Shown in pieces: positions 36,043-49,711 of a DNA stretch of 64,000 nt. Origin of the DNA: Staphylococcus sp. MI 10-1553 (GTDB lineage: Bacteria > Bacillota > Bacilli > Staphylococcales > Staphylococcaceae). The stretch is from positions 2,728,001 through 2,792,000 of the forward strand of contig NZ_CP048279.1 of the NCBI RefSeq assembly GCF_010365305.1, in the 5' to 3' direction. Position 1 is the stretch's first letter. Every line of letters begins with the position of its first letter. The notes beneath the pieces were generated by a model. That model was given only the letters and a program-made list of their open reading frames with translations. It was not told the DNA's origin and ran no database searches. The translations under genes and the position numbers were made by a program.

Positions 36043-37719
36043 ATGGAAGTCGTTATCTTTTTAATCATCTTTTTTATATGTGCATTTTTATTAAGTCGGT
36101 ATTTATACAGTGTGGCATTATTAACGCCTACACCCGCAGATAAAGTGTTTTTAGGTGTTGAAAAAGGCATTTATAAAGTTTTAGGGACGCAGTTAGAGCA
36201 CATGTCGGGTAAGACTTACCTGAAACATTTTCTATTGTTTAATGGACTGATGGGCGCGTTGACGTTCGTACTGTTGCTCATTCAACAATGGCTCTTTTTA
36301 AATCCCAACCATAATTTAAATCAATCCGTGTCGTTGGCATTTAACACAGCAGTGTCGTTCTTAACGAATACCAACCTGCAACATTACGCTGGGGAATCTG
36401 GCCTGACCTATTTAACACAAATGATGGTCATCACTTATTTGATGTTTACGTCTAGCGCTTCAGGTTACGCGGTTTGTATTGCGATGTTGCGTCGTTTAAC
36501 AGGAATGACAGATATTATTGGCAACTTTTATCAAGATATGGTGCGATTTATTGTTCGTGTTTTAATACCACTGTCATTTATTGTCAGTGTATTTTTGGTG
36601 AGTCAAGGGACACCACAAACTTTAAAAGGCAATTTGACGATTCATACAATAACAGGAAAAATTCAACAAATTGCATATGGACCTATCGCTTCATTAGAGT
36701 CCATTAAACATATCGGTACAAATGGGGGAGGCTTTTTAGGCGCCAACTCATCAACACCATTTGAAAATCCGACTGTATGGTCGAACTATATTGAAATGTT
36801 GAGTATGATGTTGATTCCTGGTGCGCTTGTCTTTTTATTTGGAAGAATGTTGACCAAAAGTGGTAAACAAATTCATGCGCACGCTTATGTCATATTTGGA
36901 ACAATGCTGTTATTTTTCTTAGTTTTCTTCGCAATTGCCATTATTTCAGAGTACAAAGGTAACGTTGTGTTATCGCATTTAGGTGTGGTCGGACCGAATA
37001 TGGAAGGCAAAGAAGTCAGATTTGGTCCTGGGCTTTCAGCACTTTTCACGACCATCACAACAGCATTTACAACAGGTACAGTCAATAATATGCATGATGC
37101 GCTGACACCGCTTGGAGGTTTTGTACCTATAGTGTTAATGATGCTTAACGCCATTTTTGGTGGTGAAGGTGTTGGATTAATGAATATGTTGATTTTCGTT
37201 TTATTGACAGTATTTATTTGTAGTTTGATGGTTGGGAAAACACCAAACTATTTAGGAATGAAAATAGAAGGACGGGAAATGAAGCTGATTGCATTAACAT
37301 TTTTAATTCATCCGATATTGATTTTAGTTGCGACTGCATGCGCATTTATTATTCCGGGCGCGAGTGATGCGATAACAAATCCTTCATTTCATGGTATTTC
37401 ACAAGCACTTTACGAAATGACATCGTCGTCGGCCAATAATGGTTCTGGGTTTGAAGGACTCGCAGACGATTCGACGTTCTGGAATGTCTCAACCGGTATG
37501 GTCATGTTGATTGCACGTTATGTTCCCATCATTTTACAAATTATGATTGCTTCAAGTTTAGTGAATAAAAAAGCATATCAAAAAGATGATCAAACTGTTG
37601 CTATTGACAAACCTTTCTTCGGTGTATCGCTCACTATTTTCATTATTTTATTGAGTGGTTTGACATTTTTACCCGTATTATTACTTGGACCTATTGGAGA
37701 GTTTTTATCGTTGAAATAA
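36043..37719 (+). CDS. kdpA: Potassium-transporting ATPase subunit KdpA
   Basis: A 558-residue membrane channel-like subunit with about ten helices. The four selectivity-filter-like loops are present ([11 protein letters not shown] near 108, [12 protein letters not shown] near 227, TGTVNNMHD near 345, [11 protein letters not shown] near 464). It takes potassium from outside with high affinity and hands it to KdpB. Ribosome site GGAGGGAAAAC. Second gene of kdpFABC. Confidence 0.97.
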   Translation: MEVVIFLIIFFICAFLLSRYLYSVALLTPTPADKVFLGVEKGIYKVLGTQLEHMSGKTYLKHFLLFNGLMGALTFVLLLIQQWLFLNPNHNLNQSVSLAFNTAVSFLTNTNLQHYAGESGLTYLTQMMVITYLMFTSSASGYAVCIAMLRRLTGMTDIIGNFYQDMVRFIVRVLIPLSFIVSVFLVSQGTPQTLKGNLTIHTITGKIQQIAYGPIASLESIKHIGTNGGGFLGANSSTPFENPTVWSNYIEMLSMMLIPGALVFLFGRMLTKSGKQIHAHAYVIFGTMLLFFLVFFAIAIISEYKGNVVLSHLGVVGPNMEGKEVRFGPGLSALFTTITTAFTTGTVNNMHDALTPLGGFVPIVLMMLNAIFGGEGVGLMNMLIFVLLTVFICSLMVGKTPNYLGMKIEGREMKLIALTFLIHPILILVATACAFIIPGASDAITNPSFHGISQALYEMTSSSANNGSGFEGLADDSTFWNVSTGMVMLIARYVPIILQIMIASSLVNKKAYQKDDQTVAIDKPFFGVSLTIFIILLSGLTFLPVLLLGPIGEFLSLK

Positions 37720-37734
37720 AGGAGGATATATTGA

Positions 37735-39759
37735 ATGAATCAATCATCTCATGTTTTGAATGGCGCGATTGTCAAACAAGCCATCAAAGAGAGTTTTATT
37801 AAATTAAACCCTGCATATCTCATCAAAAATCCAATCATGTTTGTTGTAGAGGTAGGGATGGTTTTAACTTTGATTATGACGATTGTCCCGCAAATTTTTA
37901 CAGATGATGCGATGTCGCGGCTTTATTTATTTACGATTTTTGTGATTTTATTATTGACTATTCTGTTTTCTAACTTTTCAGAATCGATTGCTGAAGGACG
38001 AGGTAAAGCACAGGCAAATAGTCTGCGTGAAACGAAATCAAACATGACTGCACGTCGTATAATTAATGATGAAGAACACGAAACCATTGATGCATCGGCA
38101 TTAAAACGTGGTGATCGTATTTTGGTTAATGCTGGAGAAACAATTCCATCAGATGGCACAATTATTGAAGGGATTGCAACGGTTGACGAATCTGCTATTA
38201 CAGGTGAATCTGCACCGGTTATTAAAGAGTCGGGTGGAGATTTCTCAGGTGTTATCGGTGGGACAACAGTGACATCGGATTGGCTCATTATTGAAGTGGA
38301 TAGTGAAGAAGGATCTACGTTTTTAGATAAAATGATTGCCTTAGTCGAAGGTGCACAACGTAAAAAAACACCGAATGAGATTGCGCTCTTCACTTTACTC
38401 ATTACATTAACGATTATCTTTTTAGTTGTTATTTTAACGTTTTATCCTATTGCACAATATTTAAAGCTCAATGTGCCTATTGCAACATTGATTGCGTTGA
38501 CAGTGTGCTTGATCCCTACAACAATTGGGGGCTTGCTTTCAGCCATTGGTATTGCAGGAATGGACCGTGTTACACAATTTAATATATTAGCTAAAAGTGG
38601 GCGTTCTGTAGAAACATGTGGGGATGTAGATGTATTAATTTTAGACAAAACTGGCACAATTACTTATGGTAATCGTTTAGCAGAATCACTGATGCCCGTT
38701 CGTGAAGAATGGTATGACAGATTGCTCATCGCAGCTTATGAAACTTCAGTTTATGATGATACACCTGAAGGCAAAAGTATTGTAACTTTGGCGCAAGCTT
38801 CCTCTGTTCAGTTACCGAATGAAGTTAAAGGAGACTATCAACCTTTTAAAGCAGAAACGCGTATGAGTGGCATCATCAGAGGAAACCATGCCGTTTTTAA
38901 AGGTGCGCCGAATAGTATGATTAAATATATTAAACAAAAAGGTGGCGTTGTGCCTTCTAATATTGAAACGCTTGTGACTGAAGTATCGAGTAAAGGGGGT
39001 ACGCCTTTAATTGTTGTTGAGGACCAAACGATTTTAGGTGTAATTTATTTAAAAGACGTTATTAAAGAAGGATTGGTGGAACGTTTTCAAGAGTTACGTC
39101 AAATGGGTATCGAGACAGTGATGTGCACAGGTGATAATGAATTGACAGCAGCTACTATTGCGAAAGAAGCGGGTGTAGATCGTTTTATAGCAGAGTGTAG
39201 ACCAGAAGATAAAATAAAAGTCATTAAAGAAGAACAGGAAAAAGGGCATATCGTTGCAATGACAGGAGATGGAACAAATGACGCACCTGCATTGGCACAA
39301 GCAAACGTCGGCCTTGCGATGAACTCAGGGACATTAAGCGCAAAAGAAGCCGCAAACTTAATTGATTTAGATTCCAATCCAACGAAATTAATGGAAGTCG
39401 TCAAAATCGGTAAACAGTTGCTCATGACGAGAGGGGCATTGACAACATTCAGTATTGCGAATGATATTGCCAAATATTTTGCCATTTTACCTGCCATGAT
39501 GATGGTCACGATACCTGAAATGAGTCGTTTAAATATTATGCAGTTACATTCCCCTGAATCTGCCATTGTTTCAGCTTTAATATTTAACGCACTCATTATC
39601 GCATTGTTGATTCCTATTGCGATGAAAGGGGTGCGCATTAAAGGGGCATCGACTGAAACGATATTGATGAAAAATATGTTGGTATATGGTCTCGGCGGTA
39701 TGATTGTACCCTTTATTGGCATTAAATTAATCGATCTTTTGATTCAATGGTGGATATAG
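37735..39759 (+). CDS. kdpB: Potassium-transporting ATPase catalytic subunit KdpB
   Basis: A 674-residue P-type ATPase: phosphorylation motif [11 protein letters not shown] (Asp about 304), actuator TGES (about 156), hinge [21 protein letters not shown] (about 508-528, quoted in part) and the membrane helices of class IA pumps. Length and order match KdpB. It drives uptake by KdpA using ATP. Starts 15 bases after kdpA with AAGGAGG. Confidence 0.97.
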   Translation: MNQSSHVLNGAIVKQAIKESFIKLNPAYLIKNPIMFVVEVGMVLTLIMTIVPQIFTDDAMSRLYLFTIFVILLLTILFSNFSESIAEGRGKAQANSLRETKSNMTARRIINDEEHETIDASALKRGDRILVNAGETIPSDGTIIEGIATVDESAITGESAPVIKESGGDFSGVIGGTTVTSDWLIIEVDSEEGSTFLDKMIALVEGAQRKKTPNEIALFTLLITLTIIFLVVILTFYPIAQYLKLNVPIATLIALTVCLIPTTIGGLLSAIGIAGMDRVTQFNILAKSGRSVETCGDVDVLILDKTGTITYGNRLAESLMPVREEWYDRLLIAAYETSVYDDTPEGKSIVTLAQASSVQLPNEVKGDYQPFKAETRMSGIIRGNHAVFKGAPNSMIKYIKQKGGVVPSNIETLVTEVSSKGGTPLIVVEDQTILGVIYLKDVIKEGLVERFQELRQMGIETVMCTGDNELTAATIAKEAGVDRFIAECRPEDKIKVIKEEQEKGHIVAMTGDGTNDAPALAQANVGLAMNSGTLSAKEAANLIDLDSNPTKLMEVVKIGKQLLMTRGALTTFSIANDIAKYFAILPAMMMVTIPEMSRLNIMQLHSPESAIVSALIFNALIIALLIPIAMKGVRIKGASTETILMKNMLVYGLGGMIVPFIGIKLIDLLIQWWI

Positions 39760-39769
39760 GAGGATGAAT

Positions 39770-40330
39770 ATGAAAGCGATAAGAAGTAGTATAGGACTCG
39801 TTGTGATGACAATGATTTTATGCGGTCTCATCTTTCCGCTGGCTGTCACTGCAGTCGGACAGACGTTGTTTCATCATCAAGCGAACGGTAGCCTTGTGAC
39901 ACAGAATGATCACGTCGTCGGTTCCAAGTTGATTGGTCAACAGTGGGATGAACCCCAATACTTTCATGGCCGTGTGAGTGCTGTAAAATATAATATGGAT
40001 TCAACCATGATAAAAGAAAACGGTGTCGCTTCTGGTAGTCATAACTATTCTAACGGGCATCCTGAACTTCAAAAGAGAGTGGAAGCTTTAAAACAAACAA
40101 ACGGACATACACCTATTGATGCCGTTACAGAATCCGGTTCAGGTTTAGACCCGGATATTACTGTAGACAACGCGAAACAACAAGTCGCACGCATTGCACA
40201 ACGCAGAAACCTATCAACAGAACAAATTAATCAACTCATTTCTAACCAAGCCCATCATGGTAGTTTGTATGATGATTATGTTAATGTGTTGGCGTTAAAT
40301 CTTGCCTTAGATCGGATGTCAGGTCATTAG
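39770..40330 (+). CDS. kdpC: Potassium-transporting ATPase subunit KdpC
   Basis: A 186-residue subunit with one amino-terminal helix ([20 protein letters not shown] in the mature frame) and a periplasm-side domain with QPxYFHGR-like [15 protein letters not shown] and [10 protein letters not shown]. KdpC stabilises the KdpB-ATP complex. I chose the ATG at 39770, six bases after GGAGG; the ATG two codons earlier sits on the ribosome site. Last gene of the operon, with a terminator after it. Confidence 0.95.
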   Translation: MKAIRSSIGLVVMTMILCGLIFPLAVTAVGQTLFHHQANGSLVTQNDHVVGSKLIGQQWDEPQYFHGRVSAVKYNMDSTMIKENGVASGSHNYSNGHPELQKRVEALKQTNGHTPIDAVTESGSGLDPDITVDNAKQQVARIAQRRNLSTEQINQLISNQAHHGSLYDDYVNVLALNLALDRMSGH

Positions 40331-40383
40331 ATTTGAGGTGCTTATGTAGATAGAATTGAAATAGCATATGCCCAGCTCTGAAA

Positions 40384-40425
40384 AAGTCCTCAAAATTCAT
40401 TTAATCGAATATTGAGGGCTTTTTT
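40384..40425 (+). terminator. Terminator of kdpFABC
   Basis: Stem AGTCCTCAAAATT with AATATTGAGGGCT and six T after it. Confidence 0.85.
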
Positions 40426-40726
40426 AGAGTGTTGCGCATTAATAATAGCTTAGAAAATGCCATTGTTCACCCCTTATTAAAGGATTGACTGGACTCGAAT
40501 TGAAAACGATTCATTATTCTTTTGTTATTCCTTTGCCTTTACTTTTTCAATCTCTTTAACAAACTTTTCAAATAGTATCGCTTATCTAAAATTAAACATA
40601 CTAAGATTAGCATTTCTATTCATTTTTTGAAACTTAAATCCCTTATTCCCATCCTATCTCCATTGATGAGGACAAGTTACGTCTTACAGTGACATTGAAT
40701 CAGTCCTCGTTCACATCACCAAACCG
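40426..40726. other. Gene-free stretch between kdpC and ppsR
   Basis: About 300 AT-rich bases between convergent genes. GAGGACAAGTTA near 40665 matches the end module of the repeat at 23.7 kb, so a worn repeat copy may lie here. Nothing else was recognised. Confidence 0.4.
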
Positions 40727-41539
40727 CTATTTTTGTAAAATCTTTTCAATATAAAATGCGGATTCTTCAATGGAGCGATATTCTGTATTAATGACTGTCG
40801 CATTAAGCTGCTTAAAAACTTCTTCAGCGTAGGCAAGTTCTGCTTTAATGCGCTGTAAATCATTGTAATAGGCTTGTTTCCCTTTCATGCCGAGCACTTT
40901 AACACGCTCTGTTCGAATGCTCATAATGTATTCGGGGCTTGCGGTGAGACCGATGACTTTCATTTTTTTGTCTTTTATGATGTCATAAGAGATACCGATT
41001 TCAGGTACTAACGGAATATTGGCGACCCTATACCCCTTGTTCGCTAAATACATACTTAATGGTGTTTTAGACGTTCTGGAAACGCCGACGATGAGGACGT
41101 CCGCTTCTTCAATATCCGTGAAATGTTTGCCGTCATCATATTTGACTGCATATTCTATCGCATCAATCCGTTTGAAATAGTCTTCATCTAATTCACGGAT
41201 TTTCCCTTTTTCCTTCACAGGCACGTGTCCTGTTGTGGCTTGAACATGCTGCATGAGCGGTGACATATAATCAATGTATGGAATTTGATGTTCTGCTGCG
41301 TACGCTTGCCCCAATGCATTGAAATGATCCGTCACTAACGTTGTCACGACAATCGCTTGCCGTTCTTTGGCGAGTTTTAACACGTTAAGAAGGGCTTCCT
41401 TGCTTTCAATCAATGAAAATTTCTTCATTTCTATCTGTGTCAGCTTCGGAAATTGACTCATCACCGCGTGCACCATACGTTGTGCGGTCTCACCTAATGA
41501 ATCTGAAATGATATAAATGGTCAATTGCGGTGTTGCCAT
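40727..41539 (-). CDS. Pyruvate, phosphate dikinase regulatory protein (kinase/phosphorylase)
   Basis: A 270-residue DUF299/PpsR-family protein: ISDSLGETAQRMVHAV at the amino end and the P-loop-like GVSRTSKTPLSMYLANKG (about 148-165). It both inactivates PPDK by ADP-dependent threonine phosphorylation and reactivates it by phosphorolysis. It starts one base after the ppdK stop (TAATATG) with GAGGG before it, so the two are cotranscribed. ATG at 41539 preferred to a longer form lacking a ribosome site. Confidence 0.93.
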   Translation of the reverse strand: MATPQLTIYIISDSLGETAQRMVHAVMSQFPKLTQIEMKKFSLIESKEALLNVLKLAKERQAIVVTTLVTDHFNALGQAYAAEHQIPYIDYMSPLMQHVQATTGHVPVKEKGKIRELDEDYFKRIDAIEYAVKYDDGKHFTDIEEADVLIVGVSRTSKTPLSMYLANKGYRVANIPLVPEIGISYDIIKDKKMKVIGLTASPEYIMSIRTERVKVLGMKGKQAYYNDLQRIKAELAYAEEVFKQLNATVINTEYRSIEESAFYIEKILQK

Positions 41540-41540
41540 A

Positions 41541-44165
41541 TTATCCCTCACTTTCAACGACACTTTGTGCTGCCGCTAACTTGGCACCTGGTACACGGAA
41601 TGGCGAACATGACACATAATCAATCGCCATACGGTTAAAGTGATGGATTGATTTCGGATCCCCACCGAGCTCGCCACAGACACCAATTTTAATATTAGGG
41701 TTTGCGGCTTTTGCTTGTTCTGACGCATTTCGAACGAGTGCCCCCACACCGTCAACATCTAAAGTTTGGAATGGATCGGCTGCTAAAATATGTTGGTTCA
41801 AATAGTCATTAATAAATTTTCCGGCATCATCACGAGAAAAGCCGAAAGTGAGCTGTGTTAAATCATTCGTACCAAAGCTGAAAAAGTCGCATTCTTTCGC
41901 AAGGTCACCCGCAATAACACAAGCACGTGGTGTTTCAATCATCGTCCCTACTAAATAATGGAGTGATTGGTTCGTGTCTGTCTCAATTTGCTGAATCGCT
42001 TCAAGAATTTGTGCTTTTAACACTTTGAATTCTGCCACAGTAGAAACGAGAGGCACCATAATTTCTGGATGACATGCAATACCCTCAGTTTTCAATTGTG
42101 CCACACTCTTCATCATCGCCTCGACTTGCATAACATACAATTCTGGATATGTGATCGCGAGTCGGCAACCGCGGTGACCTAACATAGGGTTCGTTTCATG
42201 CAATTCTGCCATGCGTTGCTTCAGCTGTGCAGTAGAAATGTTTAACTGCTGTGCGACACTTTCAATTTCTTCTTCAGATTTAGGTAAAAACTCATGAAGA
42301 GGTGGATCGAGTAAACGCACAATCGTTGGACACTCTCCTGATAAACGGAAAATTTGTTCAAAGTCTTCTGTTTGATATGTGCGAATACGATTTAAAGCTT
42401 GTGTTCTCGTCTCATCGTCTGAGGATAAGATGAAACGACGCATTTCTACTAATCGTTCTGCACCGAAAAACATATGCTCTGTACGGACAAGGCCAATACC
42501 TTGCGCATTGAACTGATAACCTGCTTCAATATCAGGCGTTGTTTCGGCATTCATACGAACATCTAGACGCGCAATCTCTTCCGTCCACTGCATAAATTGT
42601 TCAAACGCCTCGCTATGTTCGGCACTTGTCGTCTCCACGATACCTGCATAAATATCCCCTTGTGCACCATCGACAGAAATTTCATCACCTTCAAATAACT
42701 GACCATCGGCATATGTCACTGTTTTCTCGCGTGTATTAATTTCAAGGTCCGCACAGCCTGTCACACAACATTTTCCCATACCACGCGCGACTACAGCGGC
42801 ATGAGACGTCATTCCACCATGTGTTGTCACAATTGCTTCACTCGCAATCATCCCTTCAATATCTTCCGGTGACGTTTCTGGACGCATTAAAATGACTTTT
42901 TCGCCTGCCTCAGCTTGACGTTTCGCTTCTTCTGCAGAAAACACAATTTTACCCGTCGCTGCACCTGGACTCGCTGGTAAACCTGCCTTTGAAATGACTG
43001 TCGCCGCTTCTAACGCTTGTGCTTCAAACGTTGGATGTAATAACGTGTCGATTGATTTCACGTCCACTTTGGTCATCGCATCTTTTTTCAAAATGACACC
43101 CTCTTCTACTAAATCAACAGCAATTTGCATCGCCGCTGTCGCTGTACGTTTACCGTTACGCGTTTGTAGAATATAAAGCTTTTCATTTTCAATCGTAAAT
43201 TCAATATCTTGCATATCTTGATAATGTTGTTCGAGTTGTTCTGCAACAGAGACAAATTGTTCATGGACATGCGGCATTTGCTCATGTAATGTCGCAATAT
43301 CTTGAGGCGTGCGAATCCCTGCCACCACATCTTCACCTTGTGCATTTAACAAATATTCACCAAACAATTTTGCTTCACCTGTGACAGGATTACGTGTAAA
43401 GGCAACCCCCGTTCCACTTTGCGACCCACTATTACCGAACACCATTTCTTGTACATTCACAGCTGTTCCAATGTTGTGTGGAATGTCATTCAGGTCACGA
43501 TACACGCGTGCACGGTCATTATCCCAAGATTTAAATACCGCCTCAATCGCTTCTAATAACTGATCAAGTGGATTTTGTGGGAAGGGTTTGTACACTTCTT
43601 CAATATAAACCGTTTTAAAGTGCTCACATATCTCTTTCAAACCTTCTGCTGGGATATCTGCATCATTTTGATAATCGTGCGTCTCTTTGTAATTATCGAA
43701 GTATGTATCGAAAGCAGACATCGGAATGTGATATACAACTTCACCAAACATTTGTAATAGACGACGATAACAATCGTATGAAAAACGTGCATCATTCGTT
43801 TTACGTGCGAGCTTTTCAACATTCTCATCGTTCAACCCCAAATTTAAAATCGTATCCATCATACCCGGCATCGAGATTTTAGCCCCACTCCGCACTGAAA
43901 CGAGCAGCAGATTTTCATCCGAAGAGAACGCCTTATTCGTGCGCGCTGAAAATGCCTCTAACTGTGCTTGTAATTGGGTTTTCACTTCATCAGACAACTG
44001 CTCACCACGCTCTAAATATTCAATACATGCCGCTGTCGTTAATGTGAAACCATCAGGAACAGGCAAACCTAAACGCTTCATTTCTGATAAATTGGCCCCT
44101 TTTCCGCCAAGTAAATCTTTCATATTTTTCTGACCTTCATCAAATGCATAAACATATTTTGTCAT
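41541..44165 (-). CDS. ppdK: Pyruvate, phosphate dikinase
   Basis: An 874-residue three-domain enzyme that interconverts pyruvate, ATP and phosphate with PEP, AMP and pyrophosphate. The ATP-grasp domain opens KYVYAFDEGQKNMKDLLGGK. The swivelling domain holds the phospho-His in TTHGGMTSHAAVVARGMGK (about 455) with the regulatory Thr just before it, and the PEP/pyruvate barrel ends GVCGELGGD (catalytic Cys about 830). ATG at 44165 follows AGAGGTG. The paired regulator gene follows. Confidence 0.96.
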   Translation of the reverse strand: MTKYVYAFDEGQKNMKDLLGGKGANLSEMKRLGLPVPDGFTLTTAACIEYLERGEQLSDEVKTQLQAQLEAFSARTNKAFSSDENLLLVSVRSGAKISMPGMMDTILNLGLNDENVEKLARKTNDARFSYDCYRRLLQMFGEVVYHIPMSAFDTYFDNYKETHDYQNDADIPAEGLKEICEHFKTVYIEEVYKPFPQNPLDQLLEAIEAVFKSWDNDRARVYRDLNDIPHNIGTAVNVQEMVFGNSGSQSGTGVAFTRNPVTGEAKLFGEYLLNAQGEDVVAGIRTPQDIATLHEQMPHVHEQFVSVAEQLEQHYQDMQDIEFTIENEKLYILQTRNGKRTATAAMQIAVDLVEEGVILKKDAMTKVDVKSIDTLLHPTFEAQALEAATVISKAGLPASPGAATGKIVFSAEEAKRQAEAGEKVILMRPETSPEDIEGMIASEAIVTTHGGMTSHAAVVARGMGKCCVTGCADLEINTREKTVTYADGQLFEGDEISVDGAQGDIYAGIVETTSAEHSEAFEQFMQWTEEIARLDVRMNAETTPDIEAGYQFNAQGIGLVRTEHMFFGAERLVEMRRFILSSDDETRTQALNRIRTYQTEDFEQIFRLSGECPTIVRLLDPPLHEFLPKSEEEIESVAQQLNISTAQLKQRMAELHETNPMLGHRGCRLAITYPELYVMQVEAMMKSVAQLKTEGIACHPEIMVPLVSTVAEFKVLKAQILEAIQQIETDTNQSLHYLVGTMIETPRACVIAGDLAKECDFFSFGTNDLTQLTFGFSRDDAGKFINDYLNQHILAADPFQTLDVDGVGALVRNASEQAKAANPNIKIGVCGELGGDPKSIHHFNRMAIDYVSCSPFRVPGAKLAAAQSVVESEG

Positions 44166-44294
44166 ACTGCGCACCTCTTTCTTTTTAATATGTCATACTA
44201 ATTAAATAAAAGTATGTCATAATAATTCGAAATTGACAATTAAAAATAGGTTCGTCCATTAATTTTTTTATTTATTGTCAATAATTCGTCATAA

Positions 44295-44450
44295 AAAATT
44301 GCAGTTGTTCCATTTGATGTCAGTTTGACAGAGGAACATGAGAAAGATTCTGAAGTAAAAAATAAACTTAGAGAAGATGCTAAAAAGGCTAAAGAAGACA
44401 AAAAATTAAGACACCCTAGAGCATTGAAACAACAGTACATACACCAATGA
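44295..44450 (+). pseudogene. Open fragment of unknown origin before the SSL remnant
   Basis: Fifty-one open codons without a start, giving a charged tail (VVPFDVSLTEEHEKDSEV..., then a Lys-rich run ending KQQYIHQ). It looks like the end of a broken gene. I do not recognise the parent. It may also be chance reading. The gap 44166-44294 before it holds the ppdK leader only. Confidence 0.3.
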
Positions 44451-45365
44451 CTGCTGCATCACAAATGACAGAGGAAACAACATTCGAAGTATTTCAAGGG
44501 CGTAACACTAAACCTTCAGTAACTGGCAATGATGAACAAACACCTGAAACAGTGACAGCACCAAAGGAAAATGTCCAGGAGAAACCTGAACAAGTCGAGG
44601 CACGTGTTTTACAACAAGAACAGTCAGCGTCACACTCGTCAGAGGCACCTCAACAAGTAGCTGAAGAAACTTAAACGATCTGCACAGAAAGCCTTGTTAT
44701 TGATATTGATGAATCGACAACTTTCCAAAAGTCAGGCTATTTGTATGGTTTAAGTAAAAGTGATACATCTAGTTACACAGAAAGAGAAAAACGGGCTATT
44801 CGACGTAATCATGTCAGAGAAGCCGAATCATTAGTGAACCCATATGTTGACACGCATCGTTATCAAGACCGAGTTGCGGCTCAACAAACTCAAGTTCAAC
44901 TTTCATTAGTAGGAAGCGACTTATCTATATATACGGAGAAAGAAAAACCGTATTCAAATTTAGACCTTTTTGTAGTGCCAGAGGAAACAGATAGAAGCGC
45001 CGTGACGAAATCAATTGGTGGCGCTACAAAAACGAATTGACTTACATACCACGATGATGTGAAAAGACCTAACATCGTAATTAATAGAAACAGTGGTGAG
45101 TTAAACTTCAAGTATTCACACAAACGACCTTTCTATAAACAAAGAAGAAGTGTCTTTAAAAGACTTAGACTTTAAACTTCGAAAAATGCTTATCAAAGAT
45201 TATGGCTTATACCAAAACGACTCAAATAACGGTAAAATTGTCATCAAAATAGGCGATAGTGATAAAGACATCATGACTTTAGAGTTAAATAAAAAACTAC
45301 AAGAACACCGTATGAGCGACACGGCAGATGTCAATAAAATTCAACAAATTACGATAGATCTATAA
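44420..45365 (+). pseudogene. Decayed staphylococcal superantigen-like (SSL) exoprotein gene
   Basis: Three open pieces in two frames add up to an SSL. The first (from 44420) is a Pro/Gln/Glu-rich tract like the variable amino region of SSL3/4, stopped by TAA at 44672. The same frame resumes, reaching LDLFVVPEETDR and SIGGATKTN, the OB-fold/beta-grasp junction of SSLs, then TGA at 45038. After a frameshift near 45120 comes KEEVSLKDLDF...LIKDYGLY (about 45141-45212), which fits the K-x2-V-x4-LD-x3-R-x2-L-x5-LY toxin signature, and an end NKKLQEHRMSD. No signal peptide was found. SSLs block complement, antibodies or neutrophil receptors; this copy cannot make one. Confidence 0.85.
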
Positions 45366-45436
45366 AAAGTTCTATTTGATATAGATATACGAGATAATCC
45401 TATGCGGTTGCCTCTTTTTATGTAATATCATCCAAT

Positions 45437-45473
45437 AAAACAGGCTAGGAATAACGTTATCCTAGCCCTGTTT
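45437..45473 (-). terminator. Terminator of panBCD
   Basis: AACAGGCTAGGATAACG-type stem (CAGGGCTAGGATAA with TTATTCCTAGCCTG) and TTTT on the minus strand, just after panD. Confidence 0.8.
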
Positions 45474-45485
45474 CTTGCTTTATAT

Positions 45486-47535
<2,050 letters not shown>

Positions 47536-47786
47536 TTCTTTCACCCTTTATTTTTATTATATCAATAGTAAATCAAGTCACCTGAATTTTCCATTGATTT
47601 TTTGATTTTTATAGAATAGTTCTCATGATTATGAATAGTCTTTGACAAAACTTCACTGAATCATTCGTAATTCTAAATCATTCCACATTACATACTTTAC
47701 AACTTTTCTAAAACATAATAAATTAAAGCTTATTCATATGTGAAACAAAAATTCTTAAATTAAAAACAGAAGAAAGGTGATATCCA

Positions 47787-48656
47787 ATGACTCGAATTGC
47801 TGTTATCGGCCCTGGTGCAGTGGGTACTTCTATCGCGGTTGCCTTATCTCATCAATACGAAGTCACACTACTCGGACGTCGTCATCAAACTTTAACATTT
47901 GAAGATTATGCTGATCAGACAACTCGCACACTCATCGTGAATGCACTCCAAGAAGCAACACAACCGTTTGATTTAGTTTTTATCGCCGTGAAGACACATC
48001 AATTGGCGAGTGTTATTTCCAAACTACCCGAACTCACACACGACAAAACAACCCTCATTCTTGCACAAAATGGCTATGGTATGCTCGAGCAATTGAAAGA
48101 TTATCGCGCCTATCAAGCAGTCGTTTATGTAAGTGGTCAGAAAAAAGACAACCATGTGACACACTTTAGAGATTACAAGCTTCACCTCCAATCTGATGCG
48201 GTCACAGAGCAACTCGCACAAGCATTCTCAGCGACAAAATTAGAACTCGTGTTGGAGCCTCATATTCAACAAGCGATTTGGTATAAATTAATTGTCAATC
48301 TTGGCATCAATACTGTCACTGCACTCGGACGCGATACTGCCCGTGTACTTAAAGATGAACAGATGGCTGAACTTTGCCGTCAATTGTTATTAGAGGGAGA
48401 ACAAGTAGCACGTGCGGAAGGGATACATTTCGATGCAGATTTCGTCACATCAATCATGAATATTTATGCAGGTTATCCTGATGAAATGGGGACAAGTATG
48501 TATTACGATACGATGAATCAATACCCTTTAGAAGTAGAAGCGATACAAGGTTACATTTATCGACGTGCCGAAGCTCATCAGTTGGACACACCGCATTTGG
48601 AGACCATTTACACCTTGCTCGCCTATCAAAATCAAAGCAGGCTTAGTGAAATGTAG
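47787..48656 (+). CDS. Ketopantoate reductase-like protein
   Basis: A 289-residue protein with the NADP site MTRIAVIGPGAVGTSIAVAL, the catalytic Lys region AIWYKLIVNLGINTVTALG (about 170-188) and the family tail TSMYYDTMNQYPLEVEAIQG (Glu in PLEVEAI). ApbA/PanE enzymes reduce ketopantoate to pantoate, the step missing between PanB and PanC. It is divergent from panBCD with 251 bases between. Staphylococci may carry more than one paralogue, so the symbol is left open. Confidence 0.82.
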   Translation: MTRIAVIGPGAVGTSIAVALSHQYEVTLLGRRHQTLTFEDYADQTTRTLIVNALQEATQPFDLVFIAVKTHQLASVISKLPELTHDKTTLILAQNGYGMLEQLKDYRAYQAVVYVSGQKKDNHVTHFRDYKLHLQSDAVTEQLAQAFSATKLELVLEPHIQQAIWYKLIVNLGINTVTALGRDTARVLKDEQMAELCRQLLLEGEQVARAEGIHFDADFVTSIMNIYAGYPDEMGTSMYYDTMNQYPLEVEAIQGYIYRRAEAHQLDTPHLETIYTLLAYQNQSRLSEM

Positions 48657-48690
48657 GTAGTTACAACACTTGGATTGGAATATTTGAATG

Positions 48691-48733
48691 AGGAAGTCTG
48701 AGAAAATTGACGCTCCCAGACTTCCTTATTTTT
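48691..48733 (+). terminator. Terminator between convergent genes
   Basis: AGGAAGTCTGAG pairs with CTCCCAGACTTCCT, then TATTTTT. It serves the reductase gene and possibly the GH4 remnant. Confidence 0.8.
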
Positions 48734-48735
48734 GC

Positions 48736-49581
<846 letters not shown>

Positions 49582-49659
49582 TTAATTTAAATGCTGCAGT
49601 AGCCAAACCTATGCTATCATTTGCGATTTTAACAATGTTAGTGCTGTTTGAATTCATTT

Positions 49660-49700
49660 AAAAACAAGGGTATGCCGCCACAGAGGACGCATTACCCTTG
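49660..49700 (-). terminator. Terminator after the unknown membrane-anchored gene
   Basis: CAAGGGTAATGC pairs with GCATACCCTTG and is followed by TTTTT on the minus strand, 11 bases after the stop at 49712. Confidence 0.85.
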
Positions 49701-49711
49701 CACATATCAAA

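Noticed and set aside
38442..39722. Long minus-strand frames inside kdpB (up to 207 codons)
   Set aside because: They mirror the conserved P-type ATPase codons and have no start signals.
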